A stretch of 64,000 nucleotides of DNA from NCBI RefSeq assembly GCF_001571365.1, contig NZ_BCTQ01000027.1, forward strand, positions 1 to 64,000, read 5' to 3'. Both the position numbers and the translations under genes were made by a program. This document shows, one piece after another, positions 51,322-60,703 of this stretch (positions are counted from its first letter, which is position 1; every line of letters begins with the position of its first letter). The notes under the pieces were generated by a model. The model was not told where the DNA came from and searched no databases. It worked only from the letters and a program-made list of their open reading frames with translations. This DNA is from Achromobacter denitrificans NBRC 15125. GTDB lineage: Bacteria > Pseudomonadota > Gammaproteobacteria > Burkholderiales > Burkholderiaceae_B.

Positions 51322-52410
51322 ATGCAATCCACCCCCCGCTATTTTTCCTCCAGCTACGCGCAGGCGCGCGACCGCTTCCTGGCGGCGGCGTCCCCCGTCG
51401 CCACCCACGTGCAGTCCTACGCCATCGAACCCCGGGGCAGCGAAGGCGAGCCGCTGGCCACCGACGTGGCCCTGATCGGCGACGCGAACGCCGAGCGGCT
51501 GCTCATCATGACCTCCGCCACGCACGGGGTCGAAGGCTTCTGCGGATCGGGCTGCCAGCTGGCCTTGCTGGACGATGCGCCGATGCTGGAGCGCGCGCGC
51601 CGCGCCGGCATAGCCCTGTTGCTAGTGCATGCCGTGAATCCCTACGGCTTTTCGTGGATCGCGCGCACGGACGAAGGCAATGTGGACCTGAACCGCAATG
51701 CGCAGCCGTTCGACGGTCGCCCGCTGCCGTCCAATCCCGGCTACGGCCTGGTGCATGAGCTGCTGCTGCCTCGGGAATGGCCGCCCACGCCGCGGAACCA
51801 GCAGGATCTCGCCCGCCACATCGAGCAGCATGGCCTGCCCGCCGTGACGCAGGCCGTGTCGCGCGGGCAGTACACGCACGCCGACGGCCTGTTCTATGGC
51901 GGCGACCGTCCGGCCGCCTCGCTCGTCAACCTGCGCGGCATCCTGCAGGCCCACGCCAGCCGCCATGCGCGCATCGGCTGGATCGACGTGCATACCGGCC
52001 TGGGCCCGCGCGGCCACGGCGAGAAGATCTACGCCGGTCGCCGTAACGAGGCCGAAGTGGCGCGGGCGCGCAACTGGTGGGGCAGCGACATCGCCGTGCC
52101 ATACCAGGGAAGCTCGGCATCGGTGGACATCACTGGCCATCTCGCCGGCCTGATCTACGAGGCTTGTCCCGATTCCGAGCCCACGCTGATGGCGCTGGAG
52201 TTCGGCACCTTGCCGTGGGAAGACGTGGTCCTCGCGCTGCGCGGCCGCAATTGGCTGCGCGCCCATCCCGAGGCCGGCCCGGCGCAGCGGCGCGAAATCC
52301 TGCAAGCCACGCTGGACGCGTTCTATTGCGGCCAGGAGGACTGGCAGGGCATGGTGCTGGGGCAAAGCCGCGTCGCGGTGCTGCAAGCGCTGTGCGGGCT
52401 GGAGGCCTGA
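51322..52410 (+). CDS. DUF2817/M14-like zinc carboxypeptidase family protein
   Basis: A 362-residue protein of the DUF2817 group, related to M14 carboxypeptidases. The likely zinc ligands are in SATHGVEGFCGSGCQ (His and Glu) and WIDVHTGLGPRG (His). VDLNRNAQPF carries the conserved NRN arginine for carboxylate binding, and MALEFGTLPWEDV holds the presumed general-base Glu. It would hydrolyse a peptide-like or amide bond in the cytoplasm, since no signal peptide is seen. GAGG seven bases before ATG 51322 fixes the start. Confidence 0.85.
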   Translation: MQSTPRYFSSSYAQARDRFLAAASPVATHVQSYAIEPRGSEGEPLATDVALIGDANAERLLIMTSATHGVEGFCGSGCQLALLDDAPMLERARRAGIALLLVHAVNPYGFSWIARTDEGNVDLNRNAQPFDGRPLPSNPGYGLVHELLLPREWPPTPRNQQDLARHIEQHGLPAVTQAVSRGQYTHADGLFYGGDRPAASLVNLRGILQAHASRHARIGWIDVHTGLGPRGHGEKIYAGRRNEAEVARARNWWGSDIAVPYQGSSASVDITGHLAGLIYEACPDSEPTLMALEFGTLPWEDVVLALRGRNWLRAHPEAGPAQRREILQATLDAFYCGQEDWQGMVLGQSRVAVLQALCGLEA

Positions 52411-52423
52411 ACCTTCCCCGTTG

Positions 52424-52537
52424 GTGGGCTTCTCCGAAGCCGAGGTCAAGCTCCTGCATGCCTACGACTTGAAGAGCCTGACGGAGAAGAAGGCCGACAT
52501 CCTCGAATTCTGGAACAAGGAATTCAAGGCGGGTTGA
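52424..52537 (+). pseudogene. 3' remnant of an unidentified gene
   Basis: About 37 codons read VGFSEAEVKLLHAYDLKSL and continue to EFWNKEFKAG before TGA, with G or C at almost every third position. There is no ATG or ribosome site, and the frame is not that of the DUF2817 gene just upstream. The ending resembles a natural protein C-terminus, so this looks like the tail of a gene whose front was deleted. The parent family could not be identified. Confidence 0.5.
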
Positions 52538-52648
52538 GCCCGGGGGGCGGCGCTCGCGGCCGCCCCGCGGCTGCCTGGCCGGCAGCGTGGACTGCCGGCA
52601 GGCCGCGAGCCCGCGCATTTTCCCAGGGAGGTCTTGCGCTGCAATTGA

Positions 52649-52690
52649 AATGTTATATCATTTGCTACTTGGCTGTAATGATATAACATT
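52649..52690. promoter_or_regulatory. Zur-type operator upstream of the zinc receptor gene
   Basis: AATGTTATATCATT (52649-52662) and its exact reverse complement (52677-52690) are 14 bases apart, directly upstream of the receptor gene. The TGTTATATnAT core fits Zur boxes of proteobacteria. The element ends 13 bases before the start codon, so zinc-bound Zur would block transcription. Confidence 0.78.
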
Positions 52691-52703
52691 CAAGAGGGCG
52701 ATG

Positions 52704-54815
52704 ATGAGTGGCAAGAAGCAGGGGCAGTCGCGGGAAAGCGGCGCGAGGGGCGGCAGGCGGATATCGCGCAAGCGGGGATTGAAACCCTGGGCTTGCGCCT
52801 TGGCGCTGGCGGCGCCGGCCGTCCAGGCCCAGACGGCAACCGAGCCGGCCGGCGGCCGCGTGCTGGCGCCCATCACGGTGTCGGCCAATCCGTTGGGGCT
52901 GGACCTGAACAGCACCACGCTGCCGGCGTCGGTGCTGGAAGGCGATGCGCTGATCGAGCAGCGCACCGGAACGCTGGGCGAGACGCTGAAGAACCTGCCC
53001 GGCGTCAATAGCGATACCTTCGGCGCCGGCGCCAGCCGCCCGGTCATCCGGGGGCAGACGGCGCCGCGGGTGAAGGTTCTGTCCGACGGCTCCGAAGTCA
53101 TGGATGCCTCCGGCATTTCTCCCGATCACGCCGTGACGGTGGAACCCTTGCTGGCCGAGCGCATCGAGGTGCTGCGCGGCCCGGCCACGCTGCTGTACGG
53201 CGGCGGCGCGATCGGCGGGGTGGTCAACGTGGTGGACAAGAAGGTGCCGACCGCGGTGCCGGAGAAGGGCGTCGAGGCGGAGGCCGAACTGCGCGGGGCG
53301 ACGGGCACCAAGGAACGCTCGGGCGCCGTGGGCGTCACCGCCGGCGAAGGCCAGTTCGCCGTGCGCGTGGAGGGCATGAAGCGCCGCAGCAGCGACTACG
53401 ACGTGCCCGACTGGCCGGGCGGCAAGCTGGAAGGCTCGTACAGCGAGTCCACGCAGGGTTCCGTGGGCATGTCGTGGATCACGCCGCGCGGCTATGTCGG
53501 CCTGGCTTTCACCCATCTGGAAAGCGAGTACGGCCTGCCGGGACACAACCACGAATACGAAGGCTGCCATCCCCACGGCACGCACCTGCACTGCGGCGGC
53601 CACGATCACGACCATGGCGACGAGGAAGCCGGGCACGACCACGAGCACGAACATGGCGGCGTGCCCTACGTGAAGCTGCGCAGCAACCGGGTGGACCTGC
53701 GCGCCGAATACCAGGATCCGTTCGCGGGTTTCGAGAAGATCCGGCTGCGCGGCGGCCTGACCGACTACCAGCACGACGAGATCGAGGGCGGCGAGGTCGG
53801 CACCCGGTTCAAGAACAAGGGCTATGACCTGCGCCTGGAGCTGCAGCACAAGCCGATCGCGGGCTGGCGCGGCGTGGTGGGGCTGCAGAACGCCTACAGC
53901 GATTTCCGCGCCGACGGCGAGGAAGCCTTCCTGCCGCGCAGCAAGACGCGCTCCAACGGCCTGTTCGTGCTGGAGGAATACCAGCTGAACGACTGGCGGT
54001 TCGAACTGGGCGCGCGGCAGGACTGGCAGCGCATCTCGCCGTCCGGCGGGGCGCCGCGCAGCAGCCTGTCGGGCACGTCGTTCTCGGCCGCCGCCATCTG
54101 GGACTTCGCGCCGCAGTATTCCGTGGCGCTGTCGCTGTCGCGGTCGCAGCGCCTGCCGACGGCGCAGGAGCTCTACGCCGATGGGGTGCACCTGGCCACC
54201 AACACCTACGAGCTGGGCAACGCGGACCTGGGCCGCGAGACCTCGCACAACATCGACCTGACGCTGCGCAAGCACTCGGGCGACACCACGTTCTCGGCCA
54301 GCGTGTTCCACAACCGCGTGAAGAACTACATCTACGCCGATACGCTGGACCGCTACGAAGACTTCCGCCTGATCGAATACGCGCAGCGCGACGCGGAGTT
54401 CACCGGGGTGGAAGGGGAGTTGCGCCACCAGTTCACGCCGGTGTTCTCGGCCGCCGTGTTCGGCGACTACGTGCGGGGCAAGCTGACCGGCGGCGACGGC
54501 AACCTGCCGCGCATCCCGGCCGCCCGGGCAGGCGTGCGCGGCAATTTCAAGTGGGAGCAGTGGTCGGGCGGCGTGGAATACGCGCGCGTGTTCGCGCAGA
54601 AGGACATCGCCGATTATGAGGACACCACGCCGGGCTACAACATGGTGAATGCCGTGGTGGCCTACCGGGGCCAGTACGGCGCCACGGGTTACGAGGTCTA
54701 CCTGCGCGGCACCAACCTGTTGAACAAGCTGGCCTACAACCACGCTTCCTTCATTTCCTCGGTGGCGCCGCTGCCCGGACGCAGCGTGCTGCTGGGCGTG
54801 CGGATGACGTACTGA
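52704..54815 (+). CDS. znuD: TonB-dependent zinc receptor (ZnuD-like)
   Basis: A 703-residue outer-membrane receptor. A long basic leader ends in a signal peptide (WACALALAAPAVQA, cleavage near residue 44). The plug domain contains GETLKNLPGVNSDTFG, RPVIRGQTAPRVKVL and ERIEVLRGPATLLYGGGAIG. The barrel starts near residue 200 and ends in the aromatic VLLGVRMTY. A surface loop around residues 285-320 is very rich in His, Asp and Glu, as in ZnuD of Neisseria. With the Zur-type operator, zinc uptake is strongly indicated. ATG 52704 is better spaced from GAGGG than ATG 52701. Confidence 0.9.
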   Translation: MSGKKQGQSRESGARGGRRISRKRGLKPWACALALAAPAVQAQTATEPAGGRVLAPITVSANPLGLDLNSTTLPASVLEGDALIEQRTGTLGETLKNLPGVNSDTFGAGASRPVIRGQTAPRVKVLSDGSEVMDASGISPDHAVTVEPLLAERIEVLRGPATLLYGGGAIGGVVNVVDKKVPTAVPEKGVEAEAELRGATGTKERSGAVGVTAGEGQFAVRVEGMKRRSSDYDVPDWPGGKLEGSYSESTQGSVGMSWITPRGYVGLAFTHLESEYGLPGHNHEYEGCHPHGTHLHCGGHDHDHGDEEAGHDHEHEHGGVPYVKLRSNRVDLRAEYQDPFAGFEKIRLRGGLTDYQHDEIEGGEVGTRFKNKGYDLRLELQHKPIAGWRGVVGLQNAYSDFRADGEEAFLPRSKTRSNGLFVLEEYQLNDWRFELGARQDWQRISPSGGAPRSSLSGTSFSAAAIWDFAPQYSVALSLSRSQRLPTAQELYADGVHLATNTYELGNADLGRETSHNIDLTLRKHSGDTTFSASVFHNRVKNYIYADTLDRYEDFRLIEYAQRDAEFTGVEGELRHQFTPVFSAAVFGDYVRGKLTGGDGNLPRIPAARAGVRGNFKWEQWSGGVEYARVFAQKDIADYEDTTPGYNMVNAVVAYRGQYGATGYEVYLRGTNLLNKLAYNHASFISSVAPLPGRSVLLGVRMTY

Positions 54816-54858
54816 TGGCCCCGGCCGCCTCGGGCGGCCCGCCGCGATCCGCCATGGT

Positions 54859-54888
54859 GGGACGGGAGTTCCCGTCCCGCCTTTTTTT
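54859..54888 (+). terminator. Rho-independent terminator of the zinc receptor gene
   Basis: GGGACGGG pairs with CCCGTCCC around AGTT and is followed after GCC by seven T residues (54882-54888). It lies 43 bases after the receptor stop. Confidence 0.88.
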
Positions 54889-55022
54889 GTCGCGGGGCCG
54901 TCGGCGCCTGGGAGCAGCAAGCAGGCGAAGCCCTGCGCAGCGTGGGGGATTTCCCCCGTCTACGGGTAGACCCCGATGCTGTCGTCGTTGACGTTGGCCG
55001 ATCCGCTTCCTAGAATCAAATT

Positions 55023-55032
55023 TGTGATCACA
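55023..55032. promoter_or_regulatory. TGTGATCACA palindrome before the dehydrogenase operon
   Basis: A perfect 10-base palindrome in an AT-rich patch 28 bases before the first SDR start. It could be the operator of the GntR protein encoded inside this operon. A chance palindrome of this length cannot be excluded. Confidence 0.4.
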
Positions 55033-55060
55033 TATCAAAAATAGCATCGACGGACGCAGC

Positions 55061-55834
55061 ATGGCCCAACAAGAACACTTCGATATCCGAGACAAGGTCG
55101 TTTTGATCACCGGTGCAGCAGGCGGCATCGGCGCCGCGCTCAGCCGGGCCTATGCCCGCGCGGGCGCGACGCTGGTACTGACCGACCTGGCGGGGGAAAG
55201 GCTGGACGCGCTGGCGTCCGAGCTGCGCGGATCCGGCGCCAAGACCGGAAGCTACGCGCTGCAAGTGGAAGACCGCGCCGCCTGCGAGGCCGTGGTGGCC
55301 GACGCGGTCGCCGCCTATGGCAGGGTGGACGTGCTGGTGAATTGCGCCGGGGTCAACACCCGCATGCGGCCGGAGCTGTACGCGGAAGACGTCTGGGACC
55401 GCATCATCGACATCAACCTGAAGGGCAGCTTCAACATGTGCCAGGCCGTGCACGCGACCATGCGGGCGCGCGGCAAGGGCAAGATCATCAATATCGGCTC
55501 CATCCTGGCGCTTGCCTCCAACGCCGTGACGGCGGCGTACTCGGCCAGCAAGGGCGGAGTCCTGCAGCTGACGCGTTCGCTGGCCTGCGCCTGGGCGGCC
55601 GACGGCATCGCGGTCAACGTGATCCAGCCCGGCTGGATCGATACCGCGCTGTCGCGCCAGGCCCGGGTGGACATCCCGGGCCACGCGGAACGCGTGGTGG
55701 CCACCACGCCCATGGGGCGCTGGGGCGAGCCGGAAGACCTGGTCGGCCCGGCCCTGTTCCTGTCCAGCCCCGCTTCCGACTTCGTGACGGGCGCGAGCCT
55801 GGTCGTGGACGGCGGCGTGACCGCGCACATCTGA
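55061..55834 (+). CDS. Short-chain dehydrogenase/reductase
   Basis: A 257-residue classical SDR with ITGAAGGIGAALSRAYARAG, acidic LTDLAG after beta-2 (NAD), NCAGVN, the catalytic Ser in IGSILALAS and AAYSASKGG with Tyr and Lys, ending in DFVTGASLVVDGG. It opens the operon containing a fused E1 and an E2, so oxidation of a hydroxyl group to give the 2-oxo acid or diketone substrate of that complex is plausible. The substrate is unknown. Confidence 0.88.
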   Translation: MAQQEHFDIRDKVVLITGAAGGIGAALSRAYARAGATLVLTDLAGERLDALASELRGSGAKTGSYALQVEDRAACEAVVADAVAAYGRVDVLVNCAGVNTRMRPELYAEDVWDRIIDINLKGSFNMCQAVHATMRARGKGKIINIGSILALASNAVTAAYSASKGGVLQLTRSLACAWAADGIAVNVIQPGWIDTALSRQARVDIPGHAERVVATTPMGRWGEPEDLVGPALFLSSPASDFVTGASLVVDGGVTAHI

Positions 55835-55848
55835 GCCGAGAGGACCGC

Positions 55849-58059
55849 ATGCAACTCGAAGTAGTCGAACAGAAGACGCCGGTGCACACGCTGGCCGTGC
55901 AGGAAAGCGATTGGGCCCTGTTGACGCGCGCGGAGGCGCTGCGGCTGACGACGCTGTTCCTGGTGGCGCGCCGCTTCGAAGAGAAAATCCTGCAGCTCGA
56001 CAAGCTGAACCTGGTCCACGGGCCGGCGCACTCCAGCATCGGGCAGGAAGGCGCGGCCGCCGGCTGCATCGCGGCCCTGCCCGTCGATACGCTGATGAAC
56101 GGCACGCACCGCGCGCACCACCAGTGCATCGCCAAGGCGGTCAACGCGCTGTACGACGAAGACCTGGATCCGTCCGCGGCCGGGCTGACCCTGCGCATGC
56201 GTCAGGAGATCCAGGGACTGATGCACGAGATCCTGGGCCTGAAGGACGGCTGGACCGGCGGGCGAGGCGGCTCCATGCACCTGCGGCGCGCGGACCTGGG
56301 CATCATGGGCACCAACGCCATCGTGGCGGGCGGCATTCCCATCGCCTGCGGGCATGCGTTCGCGGAGAAGCAGCGCGGCTCGGGCAAGGCCATGGTCACG
56401 TTTTTCGGCGACGGCGCGGTGCATCAGGGCGCCACGCATGAAGCCATGAACCTGGCGGCGCTGTACGGCCTGCCCATGATCTTCTTCCTCGAAAACAACA
56501 AGTACGCGGTCTCCATGAGCGTGGAGCAATCCACCTTCGAGACCGAACTGCTGACGCGGCCGCAAGGCCACGGCATCGCCGCGGTCAAGGTGGACGGGAT
56601 GAATCCGTTCGCGGTCTGGCTCGCCGCCCGCTGGGCGCGCGAGCACATCGCCCGCGAAGGACGCCCGGCCTTCATCCTGGCCGAGGTCTATCGCTACTAC
56701 CACCAGAGTTCGTCGATCCCCGGCAGCGCGTTCGGCTACCGCACGCGCGACGAAGAGAACGCCTGGAAGGCGCGCGATCCCTGGCTGTTCCTGCAGCGCG
56801 AGCTGCCGGCGCGCGGCATTCTCGATGCCGACGAACTGGCCGCCATCGACGCCGCCGTGACCGACGCGGTCGAGGCCGCCGCGGCGTCCTGCGTCGAGGG
56901 CTCCGGCTCCTCGACACGCATCCGCGCCGAACTCTGGCCCGCCGCCGCCACCGTGGACCGGCATCTCGCGAGCGACCTGACGGAATTCGAGGGCGTGCGC
57001 TACGCCGAAGCGGAGGACTATGCCGCAGAGGACATGGAGCCCATGACCTACATCGAGGCCATCGCCCGGGCCATGGGGGCGCGGATGGCCGAGGACGAGG
57101 ACATCTACGTATTCGGCGAGGACGTGGCCAACATGGGCGGCGGCACGGTGGGCGCCACCCGCGGCCTGACCGAGCGCTTCGCCGGCAGGCTGGTCAACAC
57201 GCCCATCACCGAGAACGGCTTTTGCGGACTGGCCACGGGCGCGGCGCTGTCGGGCCTGAAGCCCGTGGTCGAGCTGATGTACAGCGATTTCTTCCTGGTG
57301 GCGGGCGACCAGCTGCTGAACCAGGCGGGCAAGATCCGCCACCTGTTCAATGGCACGGCCAGCGTGCCGCTGGTGCTGCGCACGCGGATCCCCGGGCCGG
57401 AGGGCTACGGTTCGCAGCATTCGATGGACCCCGCGGGCGTGTTCGCCCTGTTTCCCGGCTGGCGCATCGTGGCGCCGTCCAATGCCTTCGATTACGTGGG
57501 CCTGATGAACTCGGCGCTGCGCTGCAAGGACCCGGTTCTGGTCATCGAGCCTCAGCAGTTGCACAAGCGCAAGGCGCCGGTGCCCAAGGACCTGGACTAC
57601 TACATTCCCATCGGCCGCGCCAAGCGCGTGCGCGAAGGCGACCAGATCACGCTGCTCACGACCTTGACCATGGTGGACGAATGCTGCCGCCTGGTGGACG
57701 AGGCGGGCGTTCGCGCCGACGTGATCGATCTGCGCACGCTGTCCCAGCGCGATATCGACTACGACACCATCGGCCGCTCCGTCATGAAGACGGGCCGGGT
57801 GGCGATCGTGGAACAGACCACCCGGGGCGCGAGCCTGGGGGCGCTGATCGCCGACGAGATCCAGCGCCGCTACTTCGATTACCTGGACCAGCCGGTCAAG
57901 CGCGTCACCGGCCGCTGGGCGCCGCCGGTGGTGTCGCAGGCGCTGGAGCTCGCCGCGCTGGCGGGCGAGGAAGACGTGCGCGCGCTGATCCAGGACATGC
58001 TGGCCGACAGCGCCCTGTCCGCAACCCCCTCGGGAGACGCCCATGCCGCGCGCGCTTGA
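55849..58059 (+). CDS. Thiamine-diphosphate-dependent dehydrogenase E1, alpha and beta subunits fused
   Basis: A 736-residue protein joining E1 alpha and E1 beta. In the alpha half, HSSIGQEGAAAG, GGRGGSMHL, and the ThDP motif FFGDGAVHQGATHEAMN (GDG at 187-189) with NN at 216-217 are intact. The beta half begins near residue 400 (YIEAIARAMGARMAEDEDIY) with FGEDVANMGGGTVGAT and PITENGFCGLATGAAL. It would decarboxylate a 2-oxo acid or cleave an acyloin and pass the acyl group to the lipoyl E2. GAGAGGACCGC precedes the start. The acetoin dehydrogenase group is the nearest functional guess. Confidence 0.92.
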   Translation: MQLEVVEQKTPVHTLAVQESDWALLTRAEALRLTTLFLVARRFEEKILQLDKLNLVHGPAHSSIGQEGAAAGCIAALPVDTLMNGTHRAHHQCIAKAVNALYDEDLDPSAAGLTLRMRQEIQGLMHEILGLKDGWTGGRGGSMHLRRADLGIMGTNAIVAGGIPIACGHAFAEKQRGSGKAMVTFFGDGAVHQGATHEAMNLAALYGLPMIFFLENNKYAVSMSVEQSTFETELLTRPQGHGIAAVKVDGMNPFAVWLAARWAREHIAREGRPAFILAEVYRYYHQSSSIPGSAFGYRTRDEENAWKARDPWLFLQRELPARGILDADELAAIDAAVTDAVEAAAASCVEGSGSSTRIRAELWPAAATVDRHLASDLTEFEGVRYAEAEDYAAEDMEPMTYIEAIARAMGARMAEDEDIYVFGEDVANMGGGTVGATRGLTERFAGRLVNTPITENGFCGLATGAALSGLKPVVELMYSDFFLVAGDQLLNQAGKIRHLFNGTASVPLVLRTRIPGPEGYGSQHSMDPAGVFALFPGWRIVAPSNAFDYVGLMNSALRCKDPVLVIEPQQLHKRKAPVPKDLDYYIPIGRAKRVREGDQITLLTTLTMVDECCRLVDEAGVRADVIDLRTLSQRDIDYDTIGRSVMKTGRVAIVEQTTRGASLGALIADEIQRRYFDYLDQPVKRVTGRWAPPVVSQALELAALAGEEDVRALIQDMLADSALSATPSGDAHAARA

Positions 58060-58765
58060 AGGCAAGACCGTCCTGATCACCGGCGCCGCCGGCGGCATCG
58101 GCCGGGCGACCGCCGAAGTCTGCGCGGAACAGGGCGCTTCGCTGGTGCTGGCCGACCGGCAGGCGCCGCGGGAGTTGGCCGAACAACTGCTCGCCGGCGG
58201 CGCGCAGGCCCGCGCCATTGCCTTCGACGTCACCGACCGGGCGGCGGCCGAAGCCGCCGTGGCCGGCATCGACCGGCTGGACGCGCTGGTGGCCAACGCC
58301 GGCTACTGCCCCTGGGACGACTGGAACGAGGCGGGCTGGGACGAGGTATTCCACCGGGTCATCGACATCAACCTGCTGGGCCTCATGCACCTGACGCGCG
58401 CCGCGCTGGCGAAGATGAGCGCGCAGGGCGCCGGCCGCATGGTCCTGGTGTCTTCCGTCGCGGCGCGCATGGGCGGCCTGGCGGCCAGCCCGCACTATGT
58501 CGCGGCCAAGGGCGGCACCCAAGCATTCGTCAAATGGCTGGCGCGCCGCGCGGCCGATTCGGGCGTGACCGTGAACAGCGTCGCGCCCGGCGCGACCGAA
58601 ACGGGCATGACCCAGGGGCAGGCTTTCGATGCGAATAGAATTCCGCTGCGGCGCATGGCGCAGCCGCGCGAAATCGCCTTGCCCATCGCCTTTCTCTGTT
58701 CCGATGGCGCGAGCTACATCTGCGGCGCCACCCTGGATGTGAACGGTGGCGTCTATATGAATTGA
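58043..58765 (+). CDS. Short-chain dehydrogenase/reductase
   Basis: A 240-residue SDR with ITGAAGGIGRATAEVC, LADRQA (NAD-type Asp), ANAGYCPWDDW, catalytic Ser in VSSVAARMG and HYVAAKGG with Tyr and Lys, ending ICGATLDVNGGVYMN. It overlaps the E1 gene by 17 bases and has GGGAGACGCCC before its start. The tight coupling suggests a role in making or using the E1/E2 substrate. Confidence 0.88.
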   Translation: MPRALEGKTVLITGAAGGIGRATAEVCAEQGASLVLADRQAPRELAEQLLAGGAQARAIAFDVTDRAAAEAAVAGIDRLDALVANAGYCPWDDWNEAGWDEVFHRVIDINLLGLMHLTRAALAKMSAQGAGRMVLVSSVAARMGGLAASPHYVAAKGGTQAFVKWLARRAADSGVTVNSVAPGATETGMTQGQAFDANRIPLRRMAQPREIALPIAFLCSDGASYICGATLDVNGGVYMN

Positions 58766-58771
58766 GACGAT

Positions 58772-59473
58772 ATGGACAACAGCATCCTGGAAGGCCTGCT
58801 CAACAAGCAGGAACGCATTACGGTCGCGGACCAGATCTACCAGAAGACCCGCCAGCTCCTGATGAGCGGCGCCGTTCCTCCTGGCGAAAAAGTGACCCTG
58901 CGCGGCCTGGCGGCCGTGCTCAACACCAGTCCGATGCCGGTGCGCGAAGCCGTGAACAAGCTGGTCGCCGAAGGCGCGTTGGAAATGCTGCCGAGCCGGG
59001 GCCTGCGCGTGCCCAAACCCAGCCTGCCGAAGTTCCGGGAGATTGTGCGCATCCGTTGCTGCGTGGAGGGTTTCGCGGCCGCGGAGGCCACGAAGATCAT
59101 GACCGACGCGACGATGGCGCGCATACGGCAGTACGCGGACGAATTCGACAAGCTGGGGCACAAGCCCAGGATCGACACGTTGAAGACGATCGAAGCCAAT
59201 CGCAACCTGCACTTCACGCTGTATGAAGCGGCGGGCATGCCGCTGCTGGTGAGCATGATCGAGAACATCTGGCTGCAGATCGCGCCGCTGTTCTCGCTGA
59301 GCATGGGCAGCAAGGACCGGAAGTCCGAAAGCTGGGAGTCGTTCAGCCACCACGCGGCGCTGCTGGACGCATTGGAGCGGCGCGACGCCGAGGGGGCGCG
59401 CGCCGCCATCGTGGCGGACATCTCGGACGCCGCCCTGTACATCGAGAAGACCGGCAATTTGGCCGAAACATAA
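58772..59473 (+). CDS. GntR family regulator (FCD subfamily)
   Basis: A 233-residue GntR protein, with the DNA-binding part VADQIYQKTRQLLMSGAVPP and LRGLAAVLNTSPMPVREAVNKL and the wing PSRGLRVPK. The effector domain contains NRNLHFTLYEAAGMP and SHHAALLDALERRDAEGARAA. It sits inside the operon between an SDR and the E2 gene, six bases after the SDR stop. It probably controls the operon from 55023 or nearby. Confidence 0.88.
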   Translation: MDNSILEGLLNKQERITVADQIYQKTRQLLMSGAVPPGEKVTLRGLAAVLNTSPMPVREAVNKLVAEGALEMLPSRGLRVPKPSLPKFREIVRIRCCVEGFAAAEATKIMTDATMARIRQYADEFDKLGHKPRIDTLKTIEANRNLHFTLYEAAGMPLLVSMIENIWLQIAPLFSLSMGSKDRKSESWESFSHHAALLDALERRDAEGARAAIVADISDAALYIEKTGNLAET

Positions 59474-59485
59474 AGCGAGTCAGAC

Positions 59486-60703
59486 ATGGATATCGAGGTC
59501 GTGATGCCCGCCATCGGCGCGGGCACGACGCAAGGCAAGATCCTGCAATGGTTGAAGCAGTCCGGCGACGCGGTCAAGGCCGGCGATATCCTGGCCGAAA
59601 TCGAGACCGACAAGGCCGTCATCGAACTGGAAGCGCTGGACAGCGGCGTCCTGCACCGCATCCATGTGCCCGCCGGAGACACCGAGGTTCCGGTGGGCGA
59701 CGTGATCGCGACGCTGCTGCCCGAGGGCGCCGTCGCGGCCCAGGCCGCCGAGCCCGCTCCGGCGGCGCCACCCGCGCCGGCGATTGCGGCCGCGGGCGCG
59801 ACGCGGCAGGCAGCGCCAGCGCTGGACGAGCACCGCCTCTTCGCCAGCCCTTCCGCGCGGCGCCTGGCGCGCACGCTGGGCGTGGACCTGCATGCGCTCG
59901 CCGGCAGCGGACCGAACGGCCGCATCGTCAGGGTGGATATCGAAAACGCGGCGGCGTCGCGGCCGGCGATGGCGCAGGCGGCTCCGGCCGCCATCGCGCC
60001 GCGCGCGGCCGGCGCGGAACTGGAGCCGCACACGCCGATGCGCAGCACCATCGCGCGCCGTCTCGTCCAGTCCAAGCAGCAGATCCCGCATTTCTACCTG
60101 ACGGTGGATTGCCGCATGGACGCGATGATGGCCGCCCGCGCCGCATTGAACGCGCGCGGCGAGGCCGCGCCCCAACCCTGGCGCCATTCGTTGAACGACC
60201 TGCTGGCGATGGCGGTGGCGCGCGCGCTGAGGCAGACGCCGGCCGTCAATTCGCAGTGGACGGACGAGGGCATCGCCCGGCTGGACCGGGTGGACCTGAG
60301 CATCGCCGTCGCGCTGGAATCCGGCCTCATCACGCCCATCGTGCGCGATGCCGACAAGAAGTCCCTGCGCGAGCTTTCGGCTGAAATCGCGCAATTGGCC
60401 GAGCAGGCGCGCCGCGGCCGCCTGCGGCCCGAACAATATGAAGGCGCAAGCCTGACGCTGTCGAACCTGGGCATGCATGGCGTGCGTGAATTCGCCGCCA
60501 TCATCAACCCGCCGCAAAGCGCCATCCTGGCCGCCGGCGCGGTCACCCGGCAGCCGGTGGTCGACGGAGACGAGATCCGGATCGGCCACGTCATGAGCCT
60601 GACCCTGTCGGCCGACCACCGGGTGGTGGACGGCGCGGTGGGCGCGCAGTTCCTGAAGGCAGTGAAGCAGCTGCTGGAGAATCCGATCGAACTGATTCTC
60701 TAG
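59486..60703 (+). CDS. Dihydrolipoamide acyltransferase E2 component
   Basis: A 405-residue E2 with one lipoyl domain (Lys43 in IETDKAVIELEA), an Ala/Pro-rich linker, a peripheral-subunit-binding domain at about 113-150 (ASPSARRLARTLGVDLHAL) and the catalytic core ending in SADHRVVDGAVGAQFLKAV with His378 and Asp382. It accepts the acyl group from the fused E1 and passes it to CoA. No E3 dihydrolipoamide dehydrogenase gene follows, so E3 must be supplied from elsewhere in the genome. Confidence 0.92.
   Translation: MDIEVVMPAIGAGTTQGKILQWLKQSGDAVKAGDILAEIETDKAVIELEALDSGVLHRIHVPAGDTEVPVGDVIATLLPEGAVAAQAAEPAPAAPPAPAIAAAGATRQAAPALDEHRLFASPSARRLARTLGVDLHALAGSGPNGRIVRVDIENAAASRPAMAQAAPAAIAPRAAGAELEPHTPMRSTIARRLVQSKQQIPHFYLTVDCRMDAMMAARAALNARGEAAPQPWRHSLNDLLAMAVARALRQTPAVNSQWTDEGIARLDRVDLSIAVALESGLITPIVRDADKKSLRELSAEIAQLAEQARRGRLRPEQYEGASLTLSNLGMHGVREFAAIINPPQSAILAAGAVTRQPVVDGDEIRIGHVMSLTLSADHRVVDGAVGAQFLKAVKQLLENPIELIL

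Noticed and set aside
55315..58296. A 993-codon open frame on the minus strand
   Set aside because: It is antisense to the fused E1 gene and its neighbours, is low in complexity (Arg, Ala, His) and has no domain motif. It is a by-product of high G+C.
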